Source: Chelydra serpentina
Taxonomy: Eukaryota; Chordata; Testudines; Chelydridae
Length of the DNA: 64,000 nt
NCBI GenBank assembly: GCA_037349315.1
Contig: JBAIAC010000264.1
Location: forward strand, 248,001-312,000
Direction of reading: 5' to 3'
This document shows, piece by piece, positions 31,452-42,919 of the stretch (the first letter of the stretch is position 1; each line of letters opens with the position of its first letter). Position numbers and translations under genes: made by a program. A model generated the notes under the pieces. That model made no database searches, had not been told where the DNA came from, and saw only the letters and a program-made list of their open reading frames with translations.

Positions 31452-34400
31452 CTAAGGCTTCAGCTTGCGCAGAGTTTTCTTGATCCAGCACACGTATGTG
31501 GAGAGCTTGGTAAACACACTGGGAATTGACCAGTCACCAGTGCCATGGGAGACAATGCCCGTAGCCTTCCCATCACAGACAAGGGGGCCCCCGGAGTCAC
31601 CCTGAGAAGCAAACACCAGTTGCGGGGTTACCGATGTCCAAGCAAAGGGCCAGCTGCATTCTGTATCCACGGTCCTAAAATCCAGCTGTGTATCCCCTTT
31701 CCTGGGGACTCACAATCAAGTTACTCCCAGGACCCACCTAGGGCTTCTACCCCAAGGAGCCAGCCAGCCCCATACCTGATTTCTAGGATCTGGCCAGTCC
31801 CAGAGTCTGATTTCTTGCATCCATCCCCGATTTCTTTAACCTGCTCAGTTCCCCCCCCCCCCCCCCGATTCCGAATCTGGATTTCCTGCTGATTTGTCAG
31901 ATCGAACCCTGGGTTCTTTATTCAGCAATTCCCTTTTCTGACTTCTAGGATCCGTCTGATTCCCAGCCCTGATTTCTAGGATCTGTCCTGCACTATTAAG
32001 ATCCATCCCTGATTTCCAGGATGTGGCCAATTGTTATCCCTGATTTCTAGAATCTGTTGAACATCCAGATGATTTCTGTCCCTGATTTCTGTGATCTAGC
32101 CAGTTCCTGTCCCAAATTATTAGGATCCATTCCTCGTTTCAAAGAACTGCCTGGTTCTTGTCCCTGATTTCTAGCCTCCATTCCTGATTCCTAGGATCTG
32201 GCCAATTCTGGTTCCTGGTTCCCAGGATCTCCCTGGCTTACCATGGATCCTGACTCTCCCCATTCTGCCCAGCCCTGTCAGTCTCCTGTTCTAGCATCCT
32301 CTTGGGGCACCATGTGCCTCTGTCCCACACTCACCAGGAATGGTGCCTTCCTCCCCTGGGGGTCCCCCACGCACAGCATCCTGGACGGGACATAGTGCAG
32401 GTAGGGCCGAGACAGACACATACATCTCCCCATAACCATCATTTCCACCTCCTGCAGGGTTGGGCAGGGCGGGGCATTTGTCTTCCTACTGGTCTGGCCC
32501 CAGCCAGCCACGCTGCACATTGTCCCCTTCTTCACCGTCTCCTCGGACAGGGGGATGGTGCCCACAGTCTGGGTCAGCTTGGCCTTGTCCCTCAGCTGTG
32601 ATGCAGGGGAGAGAGAGAGAGAAAAGCAAACTCCTCTTCGGGGATCGATCAGTCATGGATGGTTGGGGTTAGATGGGACCAGGTGGAGCATCCCCATGAG
32701 AACTGTGCAAATCTGTGATGCCCACTCGATGATGGGAAGGGGCAGTACCTGCAGCAGTGTGAGGTCACTGGGGGCGGGGTGATGGGATGGGGGCGGTACC
32801 TGCAGCAGTGTGAGGTCACTGGGGGCGGGGTGATGGGATGGGGTGGTACGTGCAGCATTGTGAGGTCACTGGGGGCGGGGTGATGGGATGGGGGTGGTAC
32901 CTGCAGCATTGTGAGGTCACTGGGGGCGGGGTGATGGGATGGGGGCGGTGCCTGCAGCAGTGTGAGGTCACTGGGGGCGGGGTGATGGGATGGGGGCGGT
33001 ACCTGCAGCAGTGTGAGGTCACTGGGGGCGGGGTGATGGGATGGGGGCGGTGCCTGCAGCAGTGTGAGGTCACTGGGGGCGGGGTGATGGGATGGGGGCG
33101 GTACCTGCAGCAGTGTGAGGTCACTGGGGGCGGGGTGATGGGATGGGGGCGGTACCTGCAGCAGTGTGAGGTCACTGGGGGCGGCGTGATGGGATGGGGG
33201 CGGTACCTGCAGCAGTGTGAGGTCACTGGGGGCGGGGTAATAGGATGGGGGCGGTACCTGCAGCAGTGTGAGGTCACTGGGGCGGGGTGATGGGATGGGG
33301 GCGGTACCTGCAGCAGTGTGAGGTCACTGGGGGCGGGGTGATGGGATGGGGGCAGTACCTGCAGCAGTGTGAGGTCACTGGGGGCGGGGTGATGGGATGG
33401 GGGCGGTACCTGCAGCAGCATGATGTCATTTTCAAACGTCTCGTCATTGAATTCCGGGTGGGGGATTCGGCGACGGACCGAGATCTTCTGCCTCCCCAGT
33501 TCATGTATCGCAAAGTTGTGGGCCCCCAGCAGCACGGAGATGTTGCTGTGAAATACAAGGGGATGCAGGTGCTGGAGACTGGTCCATACTCTGGATTCAG
33601 TCCTGGGTCGCTCCGCGTGTTAAAGCGGGTGTGTGGAGACGCTGCCTGGCACACAGGTCAGTGTTCAGAAGCCAGCGCTCCAGGACCGTTCCCCTGCTGG
33701 GTGGGGGCACTTTTACCTGGCCCCCGGTTAGGAGAATGGCTGGCTCAGGGGCAGGGATCCTGCATTTCTTACCCCAGGTTGCAGTTACAATGAGCCGCCG
33801 TCACCACCACGTCCTCCCGGATCAGGAACCCGCCGCACATGCTTCCTCCTTTTCCTCCTCTCGCTATTGTCACAAAGGCCATGTAGGGTCTGGAGTGAGG
33901 CCGGGCTTCCCGTCCCCCGATGATCTCCCCTGGCCGAGATGCGAAGAGACGGAGTTAGTTCCGGGCCCAGCCAGCCGGCTGTTATACCCCCCACTAACTG
34001 AGACCAGGGCCTCGATTGTCCTCAGTGTGCACAGACCCCATGGAGACCAGGGCCCCTGTTGTGCCGAGTTCTGTGCAGAGACGGACTGAGATCAGGCCCC
34101 TGTCCTGCTCCGGAGAGTTCATGTAAACACAGGACGGATCCTCATCCCCATTTCACACACTGGGAAATCCAGGTGCAATGTGGAAAAGCGACTCGCTCCA
34201 GAGCACCGGTGCAGCATGCAGGAGAACTGGAAAAAGAACCCAGGAGTCCTGGCTCCCCTCCCCCTCTGCTCTAACCACAGAGGCTGCACAGATCTGCATT
34301 TCCTGTCTAGGAGTTGACCATTCACATCGGCCCTGATGGAGTTCCTGTGTGCCAGCTCCCTCTCAGGGGATTTATTACGGTAGCATCAACCCCCTCCTCT

Positions 34401-34801
34401 CCCTCTGCCCCTTTAGCTCCCTGCCCACCTGCTCCCAGACCTCACAGATCCCCAGCTGGGTCCTGGGCACACACCGATACCGGGTCTGGGGCACCTCGGC
34501 TTTTTCCTGGGCACACACTGATCACTGCCCCCAGACCCCACAGCCCTGAGGCTCGCCAGTTGGGCCCTGGGCAAACACTGGTAGCCCCCCCAGACCCCAC
34601 AACACTCCAGCTGGGTGCTGGGGACACACCGATAGCCCTGGTGGAAGCATCTGACTCTGGGGAGGAGCCCGGGTTTGCAGAGAGCGCCGATAGTACCAGG
34701 CTCTGCTCCCTATTAGTTTGTGTGGCCGATCTCCTCCTGTACTCACCAGCCTGAGCCCCGGGGGGCAGGAGAAAGGCCACGGGGAACAGGAGCAGTAGCA
34801 T
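31452..34801 (-). CDS. Protease gene 2: granule serine protease, granzyme-like
   Basis: Five coding exons: 34747-34801, 33773-33929, 33410-33545, 32335-32595 and 31452-31601, with consistent GT-AG borders and phases. They encode 252 residues. Signal peptide [18 protein letters not shown], propeptide GE, mature start [17 protein letters not shown]. His57 is in VVVTAAHC, Asp102 in ENDIMLLQ at the end of exon 3, Ser195 in [16 protein letters not shown] and WIKKTL are typical of the granzyme/mast cell protease group. Residue 189 aligns with Ala and 226 with Ser (IPSVFTKLS), so the pocket differs from genes 1 and 3. Extra cysteines occur after His57 (HCNCN), in APPCP, in GRCMC and in YVCW. Intron 3 is a 51-bp minisatellite of about 13 units. 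A TATA-like CATAAGT lies about 50 bp upstream of the ATG. It appears intact. Confidence 0.9.
31851..31866. repeat. Homopolymer C run
   Basis: Sixteen consecutive C in intron 4 of protease gene 2. The intron also holds many loose repeats of the motif CCTGATTTCTAGGATC (31780-32230). Confidence 0.95.
32735..33409 (-). repeat. 51-bp minisatellite in intron 3 of protease gene 2 (about 13 units)
   Basis: Same unit as in gene 1, starting exactly at the exon 3 donor. Here the exon 3 reading frame runs on without a stop through nearly the whole array, to 32816, despite one frame change where a unit is one base short. Each unit keeps the CTGCTGCAG/GTACC junction, with a few variants. Confidence 0.95.
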
Positions 34802-34849
34802 CCTCAGCGGGTGTCTGGGGAAGGAGACGAATGCGTCTGCCTCTGGGGT

Positions 34850-34860
34850 GACTTATGAGA
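34850..34860 (-). promoter_or_regulatory. TATA-like element of protease gene 2
   Basis: CATAAGT on the minus strand, about 50 bp upstream of the ATG. The same element is present upstream of the orphan exon 1 at 43466 but is replaced (TCACCTGGC on the plus strand) upstream of the equivalent exon in gene 3. It is weaker than the TATA box of gene 1. Confidence 0.4.
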
Positions 34861-35154
34861 CTGGCCAGGAGAAAAGGAAAGGGAGGGGCTGGGCCCCCCC
34901 AGGTGACGCTTGGCTCAGGGTAAACCACAGCTCTGGATCCTGCCAGGGAGGAGTTCACACTTAGGCAGTCACCAGCCACCCTGCTGCGCTCGCGGCGAGC
35001 AACCCTTGGGATGTGCACATCTGGGGCCATCCACCCCTTTGGGCTGGCCACTGAGTAGATATAGGGCCTTGCATGTCTGGGGGGCTGTGCACACCCGGGG
35101 CCCTTCAGCCCTTGGGGCTGTGCACATGTGACTTTCTGCTCCCCTGGGACTGTT

Positions 35155-37270
35155 CACATCTGGGGCCTTCACTCTCGGGCTATTCATATCTGGGGCCCTG
35201 CACCCTTGGGGGCTGTGCACATCTGGGGCCCCTTACCCCTCGGGCTATTCATATCTGGGGCCCTGCACCCCTGGGGGGCTGTGCTCATCTGGGGCCCCTT
35301 ACCCCTTGGGCTATTCATATCTGGGGCCCTGCACCCCTGGGGTCTGTGCACATCTGGGGCTCCTCTCCCCTCGGGCTATTCATATCTGGGGCCCTGCACC
35401 CCTGGGGGCTGTGCCCATCTGGGGCCCCTCTCCCCTCGGGCTATTCATATCTGGGGTCCTGCACCCCTGGGGGCTGTGCCCATCTGGGGGCCCCTTTCCC
35501 CTCGGGCTATTCAATTCTGGGGCCCTGCACCCCTGGGGGCTGTGCACATCTGGGGCCCCTCTCCCCTCGGGCTATTCATATCTGGGGCCCTGCACCCCTG
35601 GGGGCTGTGCCCATCTGGGGCCCCTTACCCCTCTGGCTATTCATATCTGGGGCCCTGCACCCCTGGGGTCTGTGCACATCTGGGGCTCCTCTCCCCTCGG
35701 GCTATTCATATCTGGGGCCCTGCACCCCTGGGGGTGAGCACATCTGGGGCCCCTTACCCCTCTGGCTATTCATATCTGGGGCCCTGCACCCCTGGGGGTG
35801 AGCACATCTGGGGCTCTTTACCCCTTGGGCTATTCATATCTGGGGCCCTGCACCCCTGGGGGCTGTGCACATCTGGGGCCCCTTTCCCCTCGGGCTATTC
35901 AATTCTGGGGCCCTGCACCCCTGGGGGCTGTGCACATCTGGGGCCCCTTACCCCTCGGGCTATTCATATCTGGGGCCCTGCACCCCTGGGGGCTGTGCAC
36001 ATCTGGGGCTCCTCTCCCCTCGGGCTATTCATATCTGGGGCCCTGCACCCCTGGGGGCTGTGCCCATCTGGGGCCCCTCTCCCCTCGGGCTATTCATATC
36101 TGGGGTCCTGCACCCCTGGGGGCTGTGCCCATCTGGGGCCCCTTTCCCCTTGGGCTATTCAATTCTGGGGCCCTGCACCCCTGGGGGCTGTGCACATCTG
36201 GGGCCCCTCTCCCCTCGGGCTATTCATATCTGGGGCCCTGCACCCCTGGGGGCTGTGCCCATCTGGGGCCCCTCTCCCTCGGGCTATTCATATCTGGGGC
36301 CCTGCACCCCCTGGGGGCTGTGCACATCTGGGGCCCCTTTCCCCTCGGGCTATTCAATTCTGGGGCCCTGCACCCCTGGGGGCTGTGCACATCTGGGGCC
36401 CCTTACCCCTCGGGCTATTCATATCTGGGGCCCTGCACCCCTGGGGGCTGTGCACATCTGGGGCTCCTCTCCCCTCGGGCTATTCATATCTGGGGCCCTG
36501 CACCCCTGGGGGGCTGTGCCCATCTGGGGCCCCTCTCCCCTCGGGCTATTCATATCTGGGGTCCTGCACCCCTGGGGGCTGTGCCCATCTGGGGCCCCTT
36601 TCCCCTTGGGCTATTTAATTCTGGGGCCCTGCACCCCTGGGGGCTGTGCACATCTGGGGCCCCTCTCCCTCGGGCTATTCATATCTGGGGCCCTGCACCC
36701 CTGGGGGCTGTGCCCATCTGGGGCCCCTTACCCCTCTGGCTATTCATATCTGGGGCCCTGCACCCCTGGGGTCTGTGCACATCTGGGGCTCCTCTCCCCT
36801 CGGGCTATTCATATCTGGGGCCCTGCACCCCTGGGGGTGAGCACATCTGGGGCCCCTTACCCCTCTGGCTATTCATATCTGGGGCCCTGCACCCCTGGGG
36901 GTGAGCACATCTGGGGCTCTTTACCCCTTGGGCTATTCATATCTGGGGCCCTGCACCCCTGGGGGCTGTGCACATCTGGGGCCCCTTTCCCCTCGGGCTA
37001 TTCAATTCTGGGGCCCTGCACCCCTGGGGGCTGTGCACATCTGGGGCCCCTTACCCCTCGGGCTATTCATATCTGGGGCCCTGCACCCCTGGGGCTCCTC
37101 TCCCCTCGGGCTATTCATATCTGGGGCCCTGCACCACTGGGGGCTGTGCACATCTGGGGCCCCTTACCCCTCTGGCTATTCATATCTGGGGCCCTGCACC
37201 CCTGGGGGCAGTGCCCATCTGGGCCCCTTACCCCTCGGGCTATTCATATCTGGGGCCTTGCACCCCTGGG
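35155..37270. repeat. 65-bp minisatellite upstream of protease gene 2 (about 32 units)
   Basis: Tandem units of 65-66 bp with the core GGGCTATTCATATCTGGGGC and CACATCTGGGGCCCC. Related single-copy sequence (CTGTGCACATCTGGGGCCCT) lies between the two alternative first exons of protease gene 3 at 58989-59020, so the array grew from that part of the 5' region. Variants such as TTCAATTC recur at 35510, 35900, 36160, 36350, 36610 and 37000, showing higher-order structure. Because 65 is not a multiple of 3, long frames in all three phases are artefacts. Confidence 0.95.
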
Positions 37271-37299
37271 GGCTGTGCACTTTGGGGGCACTATGCCCC

Positions 37300-37372
37300 C
37301 TCCCCTCCTCAACGTGTGAAGCAGGAGTAGGAGCAGCACTGTCATGGCCCAGCTGGGGAGGGGGCAGCTGCC
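37300..37372 (-). pseudogene. Decayed distal first exon of a protease gene
   Basis: On the minus strand ATGACAGTGCTGCTCCTACT resembles the signal-peptide exon at 43810-43870 (CTGACAGTGCTGCTCCCACT). The GGGGCTCAGGCTG/GTGAG donor has been replaced by unrelated sequence. It is a remnant of the distal exon 1 type. Confidence 0.5.
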
Positions 37373-37794
37373 TGGGAGGTGGGATCCAGGCCTGGCTGAG
37401 CAGCGCGGATGCAAGGCAGGAAACCCCAGGGCCATGCACCCAGGGTGTGGGTGGGGGACCTGCCGTCTCAGCGCTTGGACTAGGAAGGTCAAAATTGGTT
37501 TAAAGTTAACCGGCTAAAGGATTATAATTCTATCCTTTCCACTGGTTCCCTGTTAACCGAGGTGGGCTGGGGAGGACAGGAGATGGGGACCCACCGGTGT
37601 GGATGGAGCTGGAGCTGCCCCAGCCCGCCAGGGTCAGGGCTGGGGTTGGGGTCCCGCCAGGGCCGCGACCGAGACTGGGGTCCCGCTAGCCCATTGTGGC
37701 TGGAACTGGGGCCGCTCCAGCCCCCTGCAGTCGAGGTCCGCTGGCCCAACCCGCCTCCAGCCAGGGCTGCTCCAAGCAGCCCATCCTGCCGAGG

Positions 37795-38350
37795 CCGGGG
37801 TCCCGCCAGCCCGGCATGGTCCACTCCAGCCCGCCGGGGTCCTGCCAGCCCCGGCATGGTTCACTCCAGCCCGCCGGGGTCCTGCTGGCCCGGTATGGTT
37901 CACTCCAGCCCGCCGGGGTCCTGCTGGCCCGGCATGGTCCACTCCAGTCCGCCAGGGTACCGCCGGCCCGGCATGGTCCACTCCAGCTCACCGGGGTCCC
38001 GCCGGCCCGGCATGGTTCACTCCAGCCCGCCGGGGTCCTGCCAGCCTGGCATGGTCCACTCCAGCTCACCGGGGTCCTGCCAGCCCGGCATGGTCCACTC
38101 CAGCTCACCGGGGTCCTGCCAGCCTGGCATGGTCCACTCCAGCCCACCGGGGTCCTGCCAGCCTGGCATGGTCCACTCCAGCCCACCAGGGTCCTGCCAG
38201 CCTTGCATGGTCCACTCCAGCCCACCGGGGTCCCGCTGGCCTGGCATGGTCCACTCCAGCCCGCCGGGGTCCTGCTGGCCCGGCATGGTCCACTCCAGCC
38301 CGCTGGGGTCCTGCTGGCCCAGCTGGGTCTGCTCCAGCCCGCCATGGCTG
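37795..38350. repeat. 39-bp minisatellite (about 14 units)
   Basis: Units of 39-40 bp with core GCATGGTCCACTCCAGCC followed by CGGGGTCCTGCCAGCC. A 39-bp unit is 13 codons, so open frames occur on both strands in several phases and encode only low-complexity repeats. No gene is called. Confidence 0.9.
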
Positions 38351-38569
38351 GGGCTGGGGTCCCGCCAACTCAGCGTGGTTGTAGCCGCTACAGCACGCAT
38401 GCCGCGGCAGCGCCTCGGGTCCCGCTGGCCCAATGCAGATAGATCTGGGGCCGCTCCAGCCTGCCACGGCCGGGGTCTCGCCGGCCCGCCCTGCCGCAGC
38501 GTTGCAGCCCACCCGGCCTGCTGGGGCTGGTGTCCTGTGAACAGTTACGGCCTAATGCTTATCAGTTAA

Positions 38570-38800
38570 CCATTTACATCCCTAGCTTGGACCCCCCACC
38601 ACACCAGCTGGGGTGGGGAAGGTGGAAAAGGGGAGGCGTCATCTGGGCCCCATGAGTCCATCCTGGTGGGGCCATGGGCATCGCAGGGCTGCGCACACCC
38701 TGGGCAGTGCCCTGCTGAGCGGGAGGGAAGTGGCTCAGGCGCTCAGAGGCGGGGCCTAGTCTGAGGCCCGGGCTGCGGTTAACCTGGCTTCACCTCAGTG
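38570..38800. repeat. Tandem block, copy 1 of 3 (also 41930-42130 and 43960-44130)
   Basis: The three blocks share GGACCCCCCACC...CACCAGCTGGGGT-type starts, GGGCATCGCAGGGCTGCGC and CACCCTGGGCAGTGCCCTG, in the same order after a distal first-exon remnant. This marks local tandem duplication of the 5' region of a protease gene. Confidence 0.65.
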
Positions 38801-39884
38801 TCTCTCTGCAACAGGAAGTCTCCCGCGTCTGGCTGGGGCCGTTGCCGCTGGCGGGCTCCCAGTCTCGCCTGCCGGCTGTCTTGCAAAGCAACGCCGCCCC
38901 GCCCTCTCCTTGCGTCCCGGTGAAAGAGCGGGAGGGAGGTTCCTCAGCAGCCCGGTGTCCTCTGCAGCGGCACATCTGGGCACTGGATCAGCCTGGAGCC
39001 AGGCACATCTGGGGCACAGCTGAGCCCTGATGCAGCTTGCAGTGACACCCCCCCACCCCCCGCTCCCCGGATGCTCCGAGTGGCTAGGGCTGAGACATCC
39101 TCCAACACGGCTTTTCTGGCCAATTCCTCCGGTTGCCTGGGTCGGCACAGAGATGGGGGCGGGGGGCGGACACCTCGGTGTGATGTTTCTGTTAGGCAAA
39201 AATCAGCTTGTCCTACTCACCATCCCAACACCCGGGAAGTGCGGAGTCGGACTTACAGCTCACAAACTGTCAGCGACCACGTAAGAAACACACCGAGGCC
39301 GAGTGGCTTTGATCAAAGGGCACCCCCCCCCCCCCAGCTAAGAGCTTCGGAGGCATGCGGCAACTGTATTAGTGACACGCATCAGTATTTACAGTGTTAA
39401 GACAGACAAAGGAGAGGTACTGGGTAAGTGTCTGCGTTGACATCATCTCAGGCTGACCTTGTTCAAACTGGTTTCTATAGTTATTCAATTTAAGCAGGGA
39501 GGGAGGGGGGACGATGCAAGAATATTTGTGCAAGGAAGATCGGGCCCAGCTGGGTCGCCCCCCTCCCTCCTAGCTGAGCCCCTGCTCCGCTGCCCCCCTG
39601 CCCCGCAGAGGAGATGTGAGTCGGGGGCAGGGCCGTGGGTCAGAGAGACCAGGTACTTCTGTCGGTCACAGCACCGCTCCCCACAAACCCCGGGGTCGGG
39701 GCCGGGGAGCGAAGTGGGGAAGCTGATTCTTAACCCCCTCGCAAATACTGGATGGGCGTCGGTGCACCCTGGACGGGAAAGGCCATTTCCCACCCCCCTG
39801 GAGTGACCCAGTCCCTGTCCTGGGGCTGGATTGGAGCCAAACCCCCTGGAGGGGAAAGGCCCCATGTCCATTCCCCACCCACCC

Positions 39885-40340
39885 TCTCGTGAAGGCTCGC
39901 TGTGTAGGGTGAGGCTGGATCCCATAATAACCTGCTCCCGTTGCACTGGGGGAGGGGCGGAGTGGACTCCAGTGTGTAGCTGCTCCTGGCTGTACGTACT
40001 AGGGGGGCCCATTGCACGTTTGGCACTTCTAAAAATCTCCCCATAACCCCCCTTGGGAGATGCTGGGTGCTGAGCTTCTGTGGGATTGAGCCCCAGCACT
40101 TGACAGGATGGGCTGGGGCCTGTAAAGGCGGATCAGGGTGTCAGGGGCCCAACGCCCACTGAAAGTCCATGGGATTTCGACCCCTCACTCCTGCAGAAGG
40201 CTCTGAACATCCCAGCCCGGCTGTGTGCGAGAGCAACGGCCAGTTCTGAAGGCCCTGGAGAGAAGGAAACACCCGCGAGGGCTGAATGTCACTTCTCTCA
40301 ATCGACGCCGGCACACAGAGGACAGGGAGTGACATGAACA
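39885..40340. repeat. Flanking block, copy A (also 45000-45430 and 59395-59840)
   Basis: Shares GTGTAGGGTGAGGCTGGATC, TGAGCCCCAGCACTTGACAG and ACAGGGAGTGA with two other blocks in the same order. All three lie upstream of protease first exons and are followed by a GGAT microsatellite. Confidence 0.8.
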
Positions 40341-40764
40341 AGCAAACAGGGTGACCGTGAAGGCACCAACAAAACGGACATCAGGAATCATAACATTCAA
40401 AACCCAGTAGGAGAACACTTCAACCTCCCTAATCACTCAGTCACAGACTTGAGGGTCGCAGTGTTGCGACAGATTAACTCCAAAAGCAGACTTCAAAGAG
40501 AAACTGTTGAACTCAAATTGATACTAGGTTGCATCACCTCAGGATTAAATAAGGACTTGGAATGGCTCGGCCATTACGTTAATTGAATCTATTTCCCTTA
40601 AGTTAAAGATCCTCATTCACACCTGTGGGACCATCTTGTTTATCACTTCAAAGGGTTTTCTTCCCCTGCTGTTATGGTTCCTCTCAATTAATTAGCCTCT
40701 TAAGGTTGGTCTATGCACCTCGACCTTATCATGTTTCTCTGACTGTATAAATATCTGTCTACTG

Positions 40765-40862
40765 CATGTTCCATTCCATGCATCCGATGAAGTGGGTTCT
40801 AACCCACGAAAGCTTATGCTGAAATAAATTTGTTAGTCTCTAAGGTGCTACAAGTTTTTCTT
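40765..40862 (+). repeat. Interspersed repeat fragment
   Basis: Contains GATGAAGTGGGTTCTAACCC, ACGAAAGCTTATGCTGAAAT and TTAGTCTCTAAGGTGCTACA, a relative of the SINE-like core at 13766. It interrupts flanking block A just before the GGAT array. Confidence 0.55.
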
Positions 40863-40923
40863 TCTTATTTTCGTTCAACAAAACGGAGATACTGCAGCAA
40901 TGGGTTACGCTGTCAGGGGATGG

Positions 40924-41250
40924 AGGGAGGGATGGATGGATGGATGGATGGATGGAGGGAGTGGGTGGGGAGGGAGGGAACATTGGGGACTTCCCCATAC
41001 GTAGGGAGAAAGGGATGGATGGATGGATGGATGGATGGATGGATGGAAGGGGTGGGTAGGTGGGGAGGGAGGGAACGATGGGGACTTCCCCGTGCATAGG
41101 GAGAGAGGGATGGATGGATGGATGGATGGATGGATGGATGGATGGATGGATGGATGGATGGAGGGGGTGAATGGGGAGGGAGGGAATGATAAGGACTTCC
41201 CCATACGTAGGGAGAAAGGGATGGATGGATGGATGGCAGGATGGATTGAT
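40924..41250. repeat. (GGAT)n microsatellite, three tracts
   Basis: GGAT runs at about 40930-40960, 41010-41047 and 41109-41162, plus a shorter run at 41220, are separated by units with GGGAGGGA and CTTCCCCATACGTAGGGAG. Equivalent but shorter arrays lie at 45512-45550 and 59921-59952. Confidence 0.95.
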
Positions 41251-41784
41251 AGAAGGGTGTGGATGGGGTGGGACAGATGGAAGGGGTGGATGGACATGGA
41301 GGGTGTAATAGAAAGAGGGATCCTGAGACATGAGACCTGCTATAAGGGCCCTGGTGTAAGGCCTGAGGTAGAGTCAGGCCCTGCGGAGAGAAATGAAAGT
41401 CTCTAGGAACACATAAAGACCAAGGCTGGTGACCACACACATTTCACACATCAAAGCTCCGCTCTGTTTTACAAGTTTTATTAACGTTACAGTTAAAGTG
41501 ACGGTTATCCCTCACACCCGCCGGCACCCCAACCCTCTGCCCCAGCCTGGAGCCCCCTCCTGCATGCTGAATCCCTCATTTTTGGCCCCACTCCAGAGCT
41601 TAGGGGAAGCCCTGAGCCTCTGCCCTCCCCCACCCCCCGCCCATGTGATCATTTTATTTTAAATTAAGGAAAATACCTGTATACAGGACCCTGCACAATC
41701 TCCTAGGCCCGGGCCCACAGAAGAGTTAATCCAGCCCTGCCTGTACACCTTGGGGGGTGGGTGCACACCTGGAGCCCTGATGCC

Positions 41785-41840
41785 CCCCCCTACTCTGAGC
41801 CCCAGGGAGCAGAAGTAGGAGCAGCCCTGTCAGATGGGGT
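41785..41840 (-). pseudogene. Decayed distal first exon of a protease gene
   Basis: On the minus strand CTGCTCCTACTTCTGCTCCC followed by TGGGGCTCAG resembles protease signal-peptide exons. The donor reads AGAGTAGG instead of GTGAGT, and the initiator region is altered. Confidence 0.4.
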
Positions 41841-42919
41841 GGGGGCAGTTATCCGCCTGAGTGGATGCAAGGCAGGAAACCTCAGGGTCATGTGATACGG
41901 GCCTTGGGTGGGAGTCTTGCCGTCTCGGCGCTGGAACCCCCCATCACACCAGCTGCGGGGGGAGGGTGAAAAAGGGGAGTCACCCTCTGCAGCCCCTCAG
42001 CCGCTGAGTCCATTGCAGTGGGGCCATGGGCATCGCAGGGCTGCGCTCACCCTGGGCAGTGCCCTGCAGCCCTGCCAAGCGGGGGGAAGTGGCTCGGCCG
42101 CTAAGAAGAGGGGCCCAGTTTGAGGCCCAGGCTGTGGTTAACCCGGCCTCAGCTCAGCCTCTCTCTGCACCGGGAGGGCGCCTATGCCCGGTTGGGACCT
42201 TTACACGCTGCAGGCTCACAGACTCGCTGGCCTGGGGTCTTGCAAAGCAACACTCCCCCCGCCCCCACACCGCCTCTGCTCCGTGCATGCACCGAGTGGG
42301 GCATGTGGCCGGGGCTGAGACATCCGCTGACACGGCTTTGCTGGCCTCTTCCTGCAGGCGCTTGGGTCGGCGCAGAGCTGTGGGGGAGGGTGATGTTTCC
42401 ACCTGCCAGGTGGAGCCTTGGCCGTCTCCATTCCCGGAAACCCCACCGCACAGGCTGGGGGGAGATCAGGCCCAGCCGGGTCACGCCCCCGCATAGCTGA
42501 TCCCCCGGAGACCTGCCCGGTGGGGGCTGCCTGTTCTGGCGCCCGGCACAGCTGGGGAGGACCCCGCTCTGCCCCCCAGCAGCTGTGCCCCACTGGGTAC
42601 TGGGCACATCTGGAGCTGTACCGGGGGAAGTGGCTCAGCCGCTCATAACAGCATCTGAGCTCTCGCCCCGGCTTGGTGCTACTGTGGCGGGAGCCGTGGT
42701 TTCATCAAACGCGGCTCAGCTTCCGGTGGGCCCCTGGATCCTTCTCAACAGCCCCCCAACCCCTGCAGAGGGGATGTGAGCTAGGGGGAGGGGCATGGGT
42801 CTTATTCTCTCTCCCTTTCCTAATGATTTCCAGTGTCCTCTTCGCTTTCTTGGCTGCCGCTGCACATTGAATGGATGTTTTCAGAGCGTTAGCCACGGTG
42901 ACGCCAAGATCTCTTTCTT

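Noticed and set aside
35128..37503. Overlapping long frames of 200-496 codons on the plus strand
   Set aside because: They are produced by the stop-free 65-bp minisatellite. All three phases are open, the unit is not a multiple of three, and there is no conserved domain or start context.
37562..38569. 335- and 261-codon plus-strand frames and 219-codon minus-strand frame
   Set aside because: They are translations of the 39-bp minisatellite and GC-rich flanks, open on both strands at once, with only Pro/Gly/Ser/Ala repeats.
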